Below, piece by piece: positions 17,055 to 24,845 of a stretch of DNA of 64,000 nt; position 1 is the stretch's first letter, and every line of letters starts with the position of its first letter. Made by a program: the position numbers and the translations under genes. Under the pieces are notes generated by a model. That model had not been told where the DNA came from. It saw only the letters and a list, made by a program, of their open reading frames with translations, and searched no databases. The DNA comes from Porphyromonas sp. oral taxon 275 (GTDB taxonomy: Bacteria > Bacteroidota > Bacteroidia > Bacteroidales > Porphyromonadaceae). The stretch is from contig NZ_CP072333.1 in the NCBI RefSeq assembly GCF_018127745.1, positions 1,488,001-1,552,000 on the forward strand, written 5' to 3'.

Positions 17055-17582
17055 ATGACTGACCCCATCGAGGCACGTGTCGCCTCCACCATTCTACAGA
17101 CCCCACGAGAGCTAGTCATCGGGGGGCGCACTATCCTAGCGGCGCCTCCGACAACGGCTACGCTCATCCTCGCTTCCGAAGCTATCGCTACGCTTCCCCA
17201 GGTAACGCTAGACAGCGAGCGCGTCGCCGAGGAGACCCTCCGTATCGCCAGAGACTGCCGCGCCCTGGGCGAAATCCTCGCCATCCTCATGCTCGGAGCA
17301 AAGGGTATCACAGAGACGAGGACGACGACCAAAAAGAAACTATTCGGATTGGTTTCATCGACCTCAACAGAGACTATCGACCTCAAGGGAGAACTTGCCC
17401 AGCATCTCCTCCTTCACCTGTCCCCTGCAGATATGTACCGCCTCTTTACGGAGCTGATTAGCGACTTCCAGCTGGCTGATTTTTTCGGCATTACCACTTT
17501 CCTCATCGGGGTGAACCTTCTCCGACCGACGAGGGAGGTGGAGACCGAAACGACAGTATTTGGGCGGTCGTCGGAGGCATAG
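17055..17582 (+). CDS. Probable tail assembly chaperone (short, zero-frame form)
   Basis: A 175-residue protein immediately upstream of the tape measure, the position of lambda gpG-like chaperones. It is mostly helical and contains a conserved-looking C-terminal stretch (HLSPADMYRLFTELISDFQLADFFGITTFLIGVNLL). The ATG at 17055 was preferred over a TTG at 17028, which overlaps a promoter-like box. A U_UUU_UUC slippery heptamer lies at 17480-17486 and the -1 frame is open from there to 17776 without a normal start codon, so a longer frameshifted form is expected. The assignment rests on position and frameshift architecture. Confidence 0.68.
   Translation: MTDPIEARVASTILQTPRELVIGGRTILAAPPTTATLILASEAIATLPQVTLDSERVAEETLRIARDCRALGEILAILMLGAKGITETRTTTKKKLFGLVSSTSTETIDLKGELAQHLLLHLSPADMYRLFTELISDFQLADFFGITTFLIGVNLLRPTREVETETTVFGRSSEA
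17480..17486 (+). promoter_or_regulatory. Candidate -1 programmed ribosomal frameshift site (T TTT TTC)
   Basis: In the chaperone frame the bases read GAT TTT TTC with the preceding T, a classical X XXY YYZ heptamer. The -1 frame has a TGA at 17477 and is open from 17480 onward, so slippage here enters a long open frame. Other slip points further downstream cannot be excluded, because the zero-frame residues after this site also look protein-like. Confidence 0.55.
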
Positions 17583-17776
17583 CCAAGGCCTACCACTTCG
17601 CTATCGATTACGTCCTCTACGACCTCTCCTGGGCGAACCTCATCCTCCTTGGCGCCGTCATACCCAGCTACAGCCCCCCGAAGGATAAGGACAAGAAGAC
17701 CGACGAAGAGGTCATTCGCGCCGATGACCCCAAGAACAGAGAGCACCTCCACCGCCTGCTCTCCCAATCCGACTAA
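17480..17776 (+). CDS. -1 frame extension of the tail chaperone (GT-like)
   Basis: The frame has no ATG, GTG or TTG yet encodes a coherent sequence from about 17552: DSIWAVVGGIAKAYHFAIDYV, then LYDLSWANLILLGAVIPSY and a charged tail ending LHRLLSQSD. Tail proteins with a similar (S/D)YVLY-(D/N)LSWANL pattern are familiar from Bacteroidota phages just before the tape measure. It is most simply made by -1 frameshifting from the upstream chaperone, as in lambda G/GT. The tape measure starts 22 bp later. An ATT start at 17558 is a less likely alternative. Confidence 0.62.
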   Translation, partial: FFRHYHFPHRGEPSPTDEGGGDRNDSIWAVVGGIAKAYHFAIDYVLYDLSWANLILLGAVIPSYSPPKDKDKKTDEEVIRADDPKNREHLHRLLSQSD

Positions 17777-17797
17777 TCTCCTCAACCCCTTCCAACG

Positions 17798-20700
17798 ATG
17801 AACCAAGACAACGGACGTAGCTACTTCGGCATAGCCCTCGACAACTCGCAGCTCAAGCAGGACGCCGAGGAGGCAAAGCGTGTCCTCTCCAGTATCGAGA
17901 CCTCCGCGTACGCCTCGGGTAAGGAGATAGATGCTGCCTTCCACTCCGGTGCTGACGGGGCAAAAGCACTCGAAGGGTCCCTCTCCACCCTTGGGGCGAC
18001 CCTCGCAGCCACCTTCGGGACAGGGGCTCTGCTCTCCTTCGCCCGAAGTGTCATCCAAGTCAGGGCTGATATGCAGGGCTTGGGAGCCTCTTTGACCTCT
18101 CTCCTGGGCTCAGGGCAGAAGGCTCAGGAAATGCTCTCCGAGCTGACGCGCTTTGGCGCAGAAACCCCGATGGACTTGTCCGACCTGGCGCGTGCCAGTC
18201 AGACGATGCTCTCATTCGGCATCGAGGGAGAAAAGATTGTCCCCCTCATCAAGCGTCTCGGTGATATATCGGGTGGCTCGGGGGACAAGCTTCAGTCGCT
18301 TGCCTTAGCCTTCTCTCAGATATCCAGCACGGGGCGTCTGATGGGGCAAGACCTCAACCAGATGATCAACGCGGGCTTTAACCCGCTATCGGAGATCGCC
18401 CGAACAACCGGCCGTTCGATGGCAGAGCTCAAGAAGGACATGGAGGCAGGGGCTATCAGCATTGATCAGGTCGAAGGGGCGCTACGCTCCGCCACCAGTG
18501 CCGGCGGTCTCTTCTACGGCAATCTTGAAGGACAGTCGAAGACCCTCCGAGGTCAGCTCGGTGCACTCTCCGACGCCTACGAGCAAATGCTCAACGAAAT
18601 CGGGGAGCAGACCGAGGGGGCTATAGGGGCAGGTATTAGACTTGCCACAACCGCCGTAGAGAACTGGCAAACGCTCACCAAGGTCATCTTTGCCGCCGCT
18701 GGTGCAGTAGGCACGTACAAGGCAGTGCTTCTCGCCACTGTTGCCCTCGACAAGGCGCGTGCTGCCTCTGCTTGGGTTATCGAAGCTCGCCAGCTCGAAG
18801 CGCTCATTGGTGTGCAAGGTGTGGCGATGGTGCAGAAGCAAGGGTTGACCATCGGGACACAAGCCTACACCCTTGCCCTGCGTCAGCAGTTCGTCGCGCA
18901 GCAGGCTGCTATCGGCGTCACCGTCAGCGAAGCCCAGCTTACCGCTATCTCCACCGCCAGCAAGGCGACAGCGACAGCGGCCACGGGAGCTCTCTCCGCG
19001 GCCAAGACCACCCTCACCGCTGTCACCACGCGTCTCAACGCCGTTCTGATGGCAAACCCCTACGCCCTCGCAGCTGCCGCCGTGGCACTCCTGTCCTACG
19101 GCATCTACGAGCTGGCTACCTATGAGACCGAAGCGGAATCCTCTGCACGCAAGCTCAAGGAAGCCCACGCTAATGCGACCAAGGAATACGAAGGGGAGAA
19201 GCTGGTCCTTCGTGACCTCTATGCCTCCCTCAAGGAAGCCAAGGAAGCCAGCGACGACAGCACGAAAAGTCAAGAGGCACACAACGAAGCCCTTGCCACC
19301 TACGCCCAGAAGAAGGAAGAGTTTCTCAAGAAAGCCCCCCAGGCTGTCAGCGCCCTCGTTAAGGAGCGCCTCGAGGTGAACGACCTTTCAGGTGCCTACA
19401 AGCTCCTCACCGACGAGGTGCGCAAGTCCATTATGGCACGCCACCGAGAGCAAGCCATCAAGGAGCTGGGGGACTCGATGTTTGAGCGCAATAAGGAGAC
19501 ACTCCAAGAGCTACGTAGCCAGCTAGCCAAGGCGTATGGACAAGACAAGGGGGATAGCCTATTTGTGAAGTTGCGTAGCGCTATTGAGGGAGGGCAGAAG
19601 GTAAATCCCGCATTCGCAGAAAAGACGATGGAGCTCCTTAAGCCAAAGATGGATCCCTTCCACTTTAGGCATGTGCTTAATACTCTTGTGAAGCGCAACG
19701 AAGAGCTGGAGAAGGGTATCCGAGATGCCAACGTCCTCTTTGGTGACGCCCCAGGCGAGACGAAGAAGGCACAGGGCAAGCCGCTCGCCAACTTCAACGA
19801 GGAGCTAGCTGACTCCAATGCTAAGCTGAAGCGCCTCCTTGACCAGCGGCAGAGGCTCCTAGACAAAGACGCCTCCGCTACGATGGGTAAGAGCTTCAAG
19901 GAGGCGCTGGACTCCGTGAACAAGGATATCAAGGAGACAGAAGAGACCATTGCCATCCTCACGGGCAAGAGCAAGAAGGGCGGAAGAAGTGGTGCAGGAG
20001 CTAAGTCCACCCCCAACCACGAGCTGGCAGAGCGCAAGCAGCGAGCCATCGACCTGAAGCTCCTCGAAGAGAAGACTCAGCAGGACGAGCAGAGCCGTCT
20101 CCTCCGTCAGCAGGAGGAGCGCGTAGCAACGATGGAGGAAGGCTGGAAGAAGGAGGAAGCCCTTATGCTCCTCAATGCTGAGAAGCGCAAAGCCGCTTAC
20201 CGACGGCTGGAGCAAGACCTCATCGAAGCTCAGCGTACTGAAGCTCGGAAGCAGTGGGAGCAGTCAAACCCCAAAGCCAAGGATAAGGGAGAAGTATTCG
20301 ACCCTACGACCATAGGAACGGCGGAGCTCGGGGAGCGGGCTCGGGCCATGCTGGCCGAGCAAGCGCGCATCCACCGAGAGCAGGAGCGACAGGAGCAGGA
20401 GGCGCACTGGAAGAAGCTCCTCGAGGGTGCGGAGAGCTACGAGCAGCGACGTCTACGCCTGGACGAGGATTTCGCTCGACGACGCGAGGCGCTCTACCAG
20501 CACGATACTCAGGGCAAGCGCACCAGCTACCACGAGGGCGTCACCGCTGACAATGAGGTGGAGCTGAACCGCAAGCACGACGAAGCCCTGAGCGCACTTG
20601 ATCTAGAGATCGCCCAGAGATCGGAGAGCTTCAAGGCGTGGATGGAGAGTATCGCCTCCCTCAGCCTTGACCAGCTCAGTAAGACACTGGAGACGGCGAA

Positions 20701-22249
20701 GGCTGAGCTGGAGAAGCTGCAATCCGTCCCTGGCGTCTCCTCCACTGATATCGCCACCGCCAAGGCTCGTGTGGACCAGCTGCAGAAGTCCCTAGCGAAA
20801 GTCACCGCTAAGGATAAGCTTGCCCCAGAGAAGCGCTCCATTAAGGAGTGGAAAGACCTTGCCGACACCATCGACAAGGGCGCTAAGAGCTTCGACGAGC
20901 TGGGAAGTGCTATCGGTGGAACAGTTGGAAAGCTCCTTCGAGGCGTCGGCTCGATAGCCACTGCCACCTTCAGCGCCATTAACTCCGTCGTCCAGCTTAC
21001 GCAAGCCAGCACTGGAGCTATGGCAGCTACCGCTTCAGGAGCAAGCGCTGCTATGAAGACCGTAGAGAAGGCATCCCTCATCCTTTCTATCGTCACCACA
21101 GCCCTCTCCGTAGCGCAGAAGATAGCCTCACTCTTCAACAACGACGAGGAGAAGGACAAGCAGATACAGTCCCTTCAGCGACGCATCGACTCCCTCCAGT
21201 GGGAGATTGACCACGCCTCCACCATTCAGCTGGAGAGGTCGATCAGTGCCTTCCAGACCTTGAACGAAGCTATCGAAGCCTCACGTCATCAGGTCGGGGC
21301 GTATCGTGGTAGCCTCTTCGATGCTGGTAGGATTGCCGACCACATCGCCCAACAAAACAGCGTAGCTGCTCAGCGCATCGCATCCGTCTACGAGAAGGTC
21401 GCCTACTCCGCGAATAAGGTCGTCGGGGCGGAGAAATACCAGAGCGACCGATCTCAAATTAAAGCTATGGCCCAGCAGCAAATAGCGCTGAGTCAGCAGA
21501 TGGACGCAGAGCGGAGCAAGAAGAAAAGTGACGGGGGGAAAATAGAGGAGTATAAGCGGAAGATCCAAGAGCTTGGCGAGAAGCAGGCGGAGGTCATCAA
21601 CAAGCTCACCGAAGACGTGCTTGGCGGTGACTTTACCAAGCTAGCAAGCGAGCTGGGTGACGCCATCGCCTCCGCCTTCGACCGAGGGAGCGACGCTGCC
21701 GAAGCCTTTAACGCCAAGGCCAGCGACATCATCCGGGACATGGTCAAGAAGCAGCTCACCGAGGAATTGCTGATGAAACCGATGCTTGGGGTTTTCGATA
21801 AGTACAAGGCGAAGTTCACGGCGGCAGAGTTCGACCCGAAAAAGATTATCGGGATGACCAGCGAACTGAGCCGTGACCTCAAGGGTATAGGCGATAAGGT
21901 AGTGCCAGCCTACACCGCAGCAATGCAGGAGGTGCAGCGGCAGCTCCGTGACACCCTCGGGGCTGGCGAGAGCAACCGCCAAGCCTCGAAGAAGGGCATC
22001 GCCACAGCTTCGCAAGACTCCATTGACGAGCTGAACGGCCGTCTCACCGCCATCCAAGGGCACACCTTCTCCATCAACGAGCAGGCTAGACAGCTCAGCG
22101 CCACCACGGGCCTCATCCTTCAGAGCGTCGTCCGCATAGAAGGCGAAACCAACGGATTTGGTAGTCGCCTTGAGCGCATGGAGAAGCACCTAGGACGGGT
22201 GTCCTCAACCCTAGACGACATCTCCCTATCGGGAATCCGCATCAAGTAA
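17798..22249 (+). CDS. Tail tape measure protein
   Basis: A 1483-residue protein that would set tail length and scaffold tail assembly. Residues about 70-260 form the conserved tape-measure domain (MQGLGASLTSLLGSGQKAQEMLSEL, ETPMDLSDLARASQTMLSFG, GRLMGQDLNQMINAGFNPLSEIA). Hydrophobic stretches occur near residues 295-315, 410-437 and 1035-1100, as expected for segments that enter the host membrane. Long helical, coiled-coil regions rich in Glu, Lys and Gln lie between. It follows the chaperones normally, but the whole block sits before the portal instead of after the tail tube gene, which is unusual. Confidence 0.93.
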   Translation: MNQDNGRSYFGIALDNSQLKQDAEEAKRVLSSIETSAYASGKEIDAAFHSGADGAKALEGSLSTLGATLAATFGTGALLSFARSVIQVRADMQGLGASLTSLLGSGQKAQEMLSELTRFGAETPMDLSDLARASQTMLSFGIEGEKIVPLIKRLGDISGGSGDKLQSLALAFSQISSTGRLMGQDLNQMINAGFNPLSEIARTTGRSMAELKKDMEAGAISIDQVEGALRSATSAGGLFYGNLEGQSKTLRGQLGALSDAYEQMLNEIGEQTEGAIGAGIRLATTAVENWQTLTKVIFAAAGAVGTYKAVLLATVALDKARAASAWVIEARQLEALIGVQGVAMVQKQGLTIGTQAYTLALRQQFVAQQAAIGVTVSEAQLTAISTASKATATAATGALSAAKTTLTAVTTRLNAVLMANPYALAAAAVALLSYGIYELATYETEAESSARKLKEAHANATKEYEGEKLVLRDLYASLKEAKEASDDSTKSQEAHNEALATYAQKKEEFLKKAPQAVSALVKERLEVNDLSGAYKLLTDEVRKSIMARHREQAIKELGDSMFERNKETLQELRSQLAKAYGQDKGDSLFVKLRSAIEGGQKVNPAFAEKTMELLKPKMDPFHFRHVLNTLVKRNEELEKGIRDANVLFGDAPGETKKAQGKPLANFNEELADSNAKLKRLLDQRQRLLDKDASATMGKSFKEALDSVNKDIKETEETIAILTGKSKKGGRSGAGAKSTPNHELAERKQRAIDLKLLEEKTQQDEQSRLLRQQEERVATMEEGWKKEEALMLLNAEKRKAAYRRLEQDLIEAQRTEARKQWEQSNPKAKDKGEVFDPTTIGTAELGERARAMLAEQARIHREQERQEQEAHWKKLLEGAESYEQRRLRLDEDFARRREALYQHDTQGKRTSYHEGVTADNEVELNRKHDEALSALDLEIAQRSESFKAWMESIASLSLDQLSKTLETAKAELEKLQSVPGVSSTDIATAKARVDQLQKSLAKVTAKDKLAPEKRSIKEWKDLADTIDKGAKSFDELGSAIGGTVGKLLRGVGSIATATFSAINSVVQLTQASTGAMAATASGASAAMKTVEKASLILSIVTTALSVAQKIASLFNNDEEKDKQIQSLQRRIDSLQWEIDHASTIQLERSISAFQTLNEAIEASRHQVGAYRGSLFDAGRIADHIAQQNSVAAQRIASVYEKVAYSANKVVGAEKYQSDRSQIKAMAQQQIALSQQMDAERSKKKSDGGKIEEYKRKIQELGEKQAEVINKLTEDVLGGDFTKLASELGDAIASAFDRGSDAAEAFNAKASDIIRDMVKKQLTEELLMKPMLGVFDKYKAKFTAAEFDPKKIIGMTSELSRDLKGIGDKVVPAYTAAMQEVQRQLRDTLGAGESNRQASKKGIATASQDSIDELNGRLTAIQGHTFSINEQARQLSATTGLILQSVVRIEGETNGFGSRLERMEKHLGRVSSTLDDISLSGIRIK

Positions 22250-22269
22250 CAGAACCCACCATAAATAGA

Positions 22270-23190
22270 ATGACTACTGCAACGAAAGCCATACAAGACC
22301 TATACCAACACTGGCTCTCCGCAAAGCAATCTGCCGAACAAAAGGCACGCAAAGAAGGCGACCTCGGCCTAGCAGAGCGCCTCGCCTCCTGCGAGGTCTT
22401 CACAGGTCGGGAGGTCTCCATTGTTGAGATCCTGGATAAGCTCCTTAGCATCCAAGGCCGCGAATTCCTCCTCCTCTCGGGCTTCCCCACACTGGAAGTC
22501 TTCCGCCAATACAAGCACCTCATCCCCGACGGCTATCCTGTCCTCGTGGATGTTGGCGAGGTGGAGCTAAGCGACGCTCCGAGCATCCTTGGCGTGGACG
22601 TGGCTGGGATGGGTCGCGACAGCTCGGTCTACTGCCTCCGTCGCGGTGCTTGGGTAGATACGCTCCAGTGCCACAACTCGGGCGGCAGCGCAGATCACAT
22701 GGCGACGGCTGGCGAGGTCAGCAGTCGACGACGGAAAGACCCGCGCCTCTTCGTATCCATAGATACCATTGGTGAAGGGGCAGGCGTCTACAGCCGACTC
22801 GTAGAGCTAGAGGGGTCGACACCCTACCTCATCAGTTGTAAGGCGAGCGCCTCTGCCAAGCTACGAGATAAGGAGCTAAGCGACCTAACGGGGCAATACC
22901 GCTTCGCCAACCTGCGCGCCTACCTGCTTTGGGCAGTGCGCGACTGGCTTAATCCGAAGCATGACACTGGGGCGATGCTACCGCCCGACAGCCAGCTTGC
23001 CGAGGAGATGACCGAAGTGCGCTGGTCGTTCCGCTCCGACGGTAAGATACTCATCGAGCCAAAGGAAGAGGTCAAGAAGCGCCTCGGACGAAGCCCCGAC
23101 CGATTCGACGCCCTAGCCTTCACCTTCTATCCCCTGCAGCACCTACGGCGAAGTGTAGACATCGACCGCCTTGCCTCCATCGTCATCTAA
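22270..23190 (+). CDS. Terminase large-subunit nuclease half on an unrelated N-terminus (ATPase missing)
   Basis: A 306-residue protein. From residue 108 it matches the RNase H-like nuclease domain of phage large terminases: GVDVAGMGRDSSVYCL (Asp110), VSIDTIGEGAGVYSRL (the second aspartate) and LGRSPDRFDALAFTFY (third acidic site). The first ~105 residues contain no Walker A or B motif; they include EFLLLSGFPTLEVFRQYKHLIPDGYPVLVDVGEVELSD, which is not part of a terminase ATPase. A full large terminase is usually 450-600 residues. The gene seems to be a fusion formed by deletion or rearrangement, joining the start of a gene after the tape measure to the end of terminase. Packaging would need an ATPase from elsewhere. 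Confidence 0.78.
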   Translation: MTTATKAIQDLYQHWLSAKQSAEQKARKEGDLGLAERLASCEVFTGREVSIVEILDKLLSIQGREFLLLSGFPTLEVFRQYKHLIPDGYPVLVDVGEVELSDAPSILGVDVAGMGRDSSVYCLRRGAWVDTLQCHNSGGSADHMATAGEVSSRRRKDPRLFVSIDTIGEGAGVYSRLVELEGSTPYLISCKASASAKLRDKELSDLTGQYRFANLRAYLLWAVRDWLNPKHDTGAMLPPDSQLAEEMTEVRWSFRSDGKILIEPKEEVKKRLGRSPDRFDALAFTFYPLQHLRRSVDIDRLASIVI

Positions 23191-23219
23191 GCCCCTAACC
23201 CCCAAACCACCCCTTAACT

Positions 23220-24623
23220 ATGGACATCAACGACATCCTCTCCGACAACAGCATCTCCTTGTCTGACAAGATAGCCCTCCTCAAACAGAAGGGTATCGAA
23301 ATCCCCACATGGGCAGGACGTAAAGGTCTCGAGGGCGAGTTCAACCCGAAGTACCACCCCGTGATGGACAAGAGCGCCTATCCCGACGTCGTCGGCAAGG
23401 ACGGCATCGAGCGAGTCACGCGTGTAGCCCTCGACCTGCAGCGCCTTGCCGTCAAGCGTATGACCGAACTCTGCTGTGGCATCCCCGTTCGTCGGGTATA
23501 CAGCCCCACAGACGACAAGCAGCGCGAGGTGGCTAAGTACCTCGAAGCCATCTTCACCCGTAACCGAATTGACTCGCTCAACATCGAGCGCCTCAACATG
23601 CTCTTCGCTGGCTGCGAGGTACTGACACTCTGGTACGCTACCGAAGCTCCCACGAGTGTCTACGGCTTCCCAAGCCAGCTGAAGTTCCGCTCACGCAATT
23701 TCTCCCCAATGCTGGGCGACTCGCTGTATCCCCTCTTTGATGAGTACGGAGACCTCATTGCTCTCTCTGTAGCCTACACCCGCAAGGTGGGCAAGACCAA
23801 GGTCTCCTTCTTTGACGTCTACACCGACCGCCTACACGTCAAGTACAGCGACTCGGGGAAAGGGGGCTGGCAGGAAGGCGAGCGTGAGGAGACCACCATC
23901 GGTAAGATACCCGCGGTCTATATGTACCGACCGACACCCATCTGGGAGAGCACCAGCGAGACGGTCTACGAGATAGAATGGGCGCTCAGTCGTGACGGCA
24001 ACTACCTGCGCAAGAACTCAAAGCCCCTCTTCGTGGTGATGACCGACGAGGTGATCAGCTACGGCGACGAGAAGAGTGGTGATAAGGAGTTCCGCTCCGT
24101 ACTCCAGTTCCCATCTAACGCCAAGGCAGAGTACGTCACCTGGGCACAGGCGGTCGAGAACCTTAAGTACTTCGTCGATAGCCTGCGCTCGCTCTTCTTC
24201 ACCCAGCTTCAGCTCCCCGACTGGTCCTATGAGAAGATGAGCCAGCAGGCGCTATCGGGTGAGAGCCGTAAGCAGCTCTTTATCGACGCCCAGATGAAGG
24301 TCTTGGATGAGTCGGGGCGCCTCCTTGAGTTCTTCGACCGAGAGGTGAACGTCGTAAAAGCCTTCCTCAAGACCACGCTAACCGCTCCGGGCTACGCCGA
24401 AGCTATCGACGCCCTCTCCGTGGAGACGAAGATAACGCCCTTCGCTATCGCCGACATGCAGGAGCGAGTGAACGTACTCATCACCGCAAACGGTGGTGCG
24501 CCGATCATGTCGCAGCGTGAAGCTATCGAGGAGCTGGGCTATTCTGACGACGTGGAGAAGACTATACGAGAGATCAGCGAGCAGAACCAGCCCTCGGTCT
24601 ACAGCCCACTAGAAGAGCAGTAG
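23220..24623 (+). CDS. Phage portal protein (SPP1 gp6-like)
   Basis: A 467-residue protein with portal features: an N-terminal RVALDLQRLAVKRMTELCCGIPVRR region, LYPLFDEYGDLIALSVAY, a VYTDRLHVKY strand, and a C-terminal helical crown (ITPFAIADMQERVNVLITANGGAPIMSQREAIEELGYSDDVEKT). The portal is the dodecameric DNA channel at the capsid vertex. It lies between the terminase remnant and the minor head gene, its normal neighbours. No damage is visible. Confidence 0.88.
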   Translation: MDINDILSDNSISLSDKIALLKQKGIEIPTWAGRKGLEGEFNPKYHPVMDKSAYPDVVGKDGIERVTRVALDLQRLAVKRMTELCCGIPVRRVYSPTDDKQREVAKYLEAIFTRNRIDSLNIERLNMLFAGCEVLTLWYATEAPTSVYGFPSQLKFRSRNFSPMLGDSLYPLFDEYGDLIALSVAYTRKVGKTKVSFFDVYTDRLHVKYSDSGKGGWQEGEREETTIGKIPAVYMYRPTPIWESTSETVYEIEWALSRDGNYLRKNSKPLFVVMTDEVISYGDEKSGDKEFRSVLQFPSNAKAEYVTWAQAVENLKYFVDSLRSLFFTQLQLPDWSYEKMSQQALSGESRKQLFIDAQMKVLDESGRLLEFFDREVNVVKAFLKTTLTAPGYAEAIDALSVETKITPFAIADMQERVNVLITANGGAPIMSQREAIEELGYSDDVEKTIREISEQNQPSVYSPLEEQ

Positions 24624-24626
24624 CGT

Positions 24627-24845
24627 ATGGCACGCAAGAAACAGAGAGCCGTGAAGCTCTCCGAGGCAGGACTCCGCTGTCGTGACTGTGCCCGGAGCTT
24701 CGACTGGCAGAGCCCCTCCTTCGTCGATGGGCGCATGATCCTCTGCCGTTGCCCCTTCAACAAGCACGCAGGGTTGTATCTCGACTTCCTCTCCAACCCA
24801 GCCTGCGATTACTTCGCACCACGTACCAATGCCCACACCAAGTAG
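24627..24845 (+). CDS. Small cysteine-rich phage protein between portal and minor head genes
   Basis: A 72-residue protein with Cys pairs (CRDCARSF and LCRCPFNKH) and a final ACDYF, suggesting a zinc-binding or knuckle fold. It begins 4 bp after the portal stop and overlaps the minor head start by 17 bases, so translation is likely coupled. No family is named; similar small proteins occur at this place in related phages. Confidence 0.62.
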   Translation: MARKKQRAVKLSEAGLRCRDCARSFDWQSPSFVDGRMILCRCPFNKHAGLYLDFLSNPACDYFAPRTNAHTK

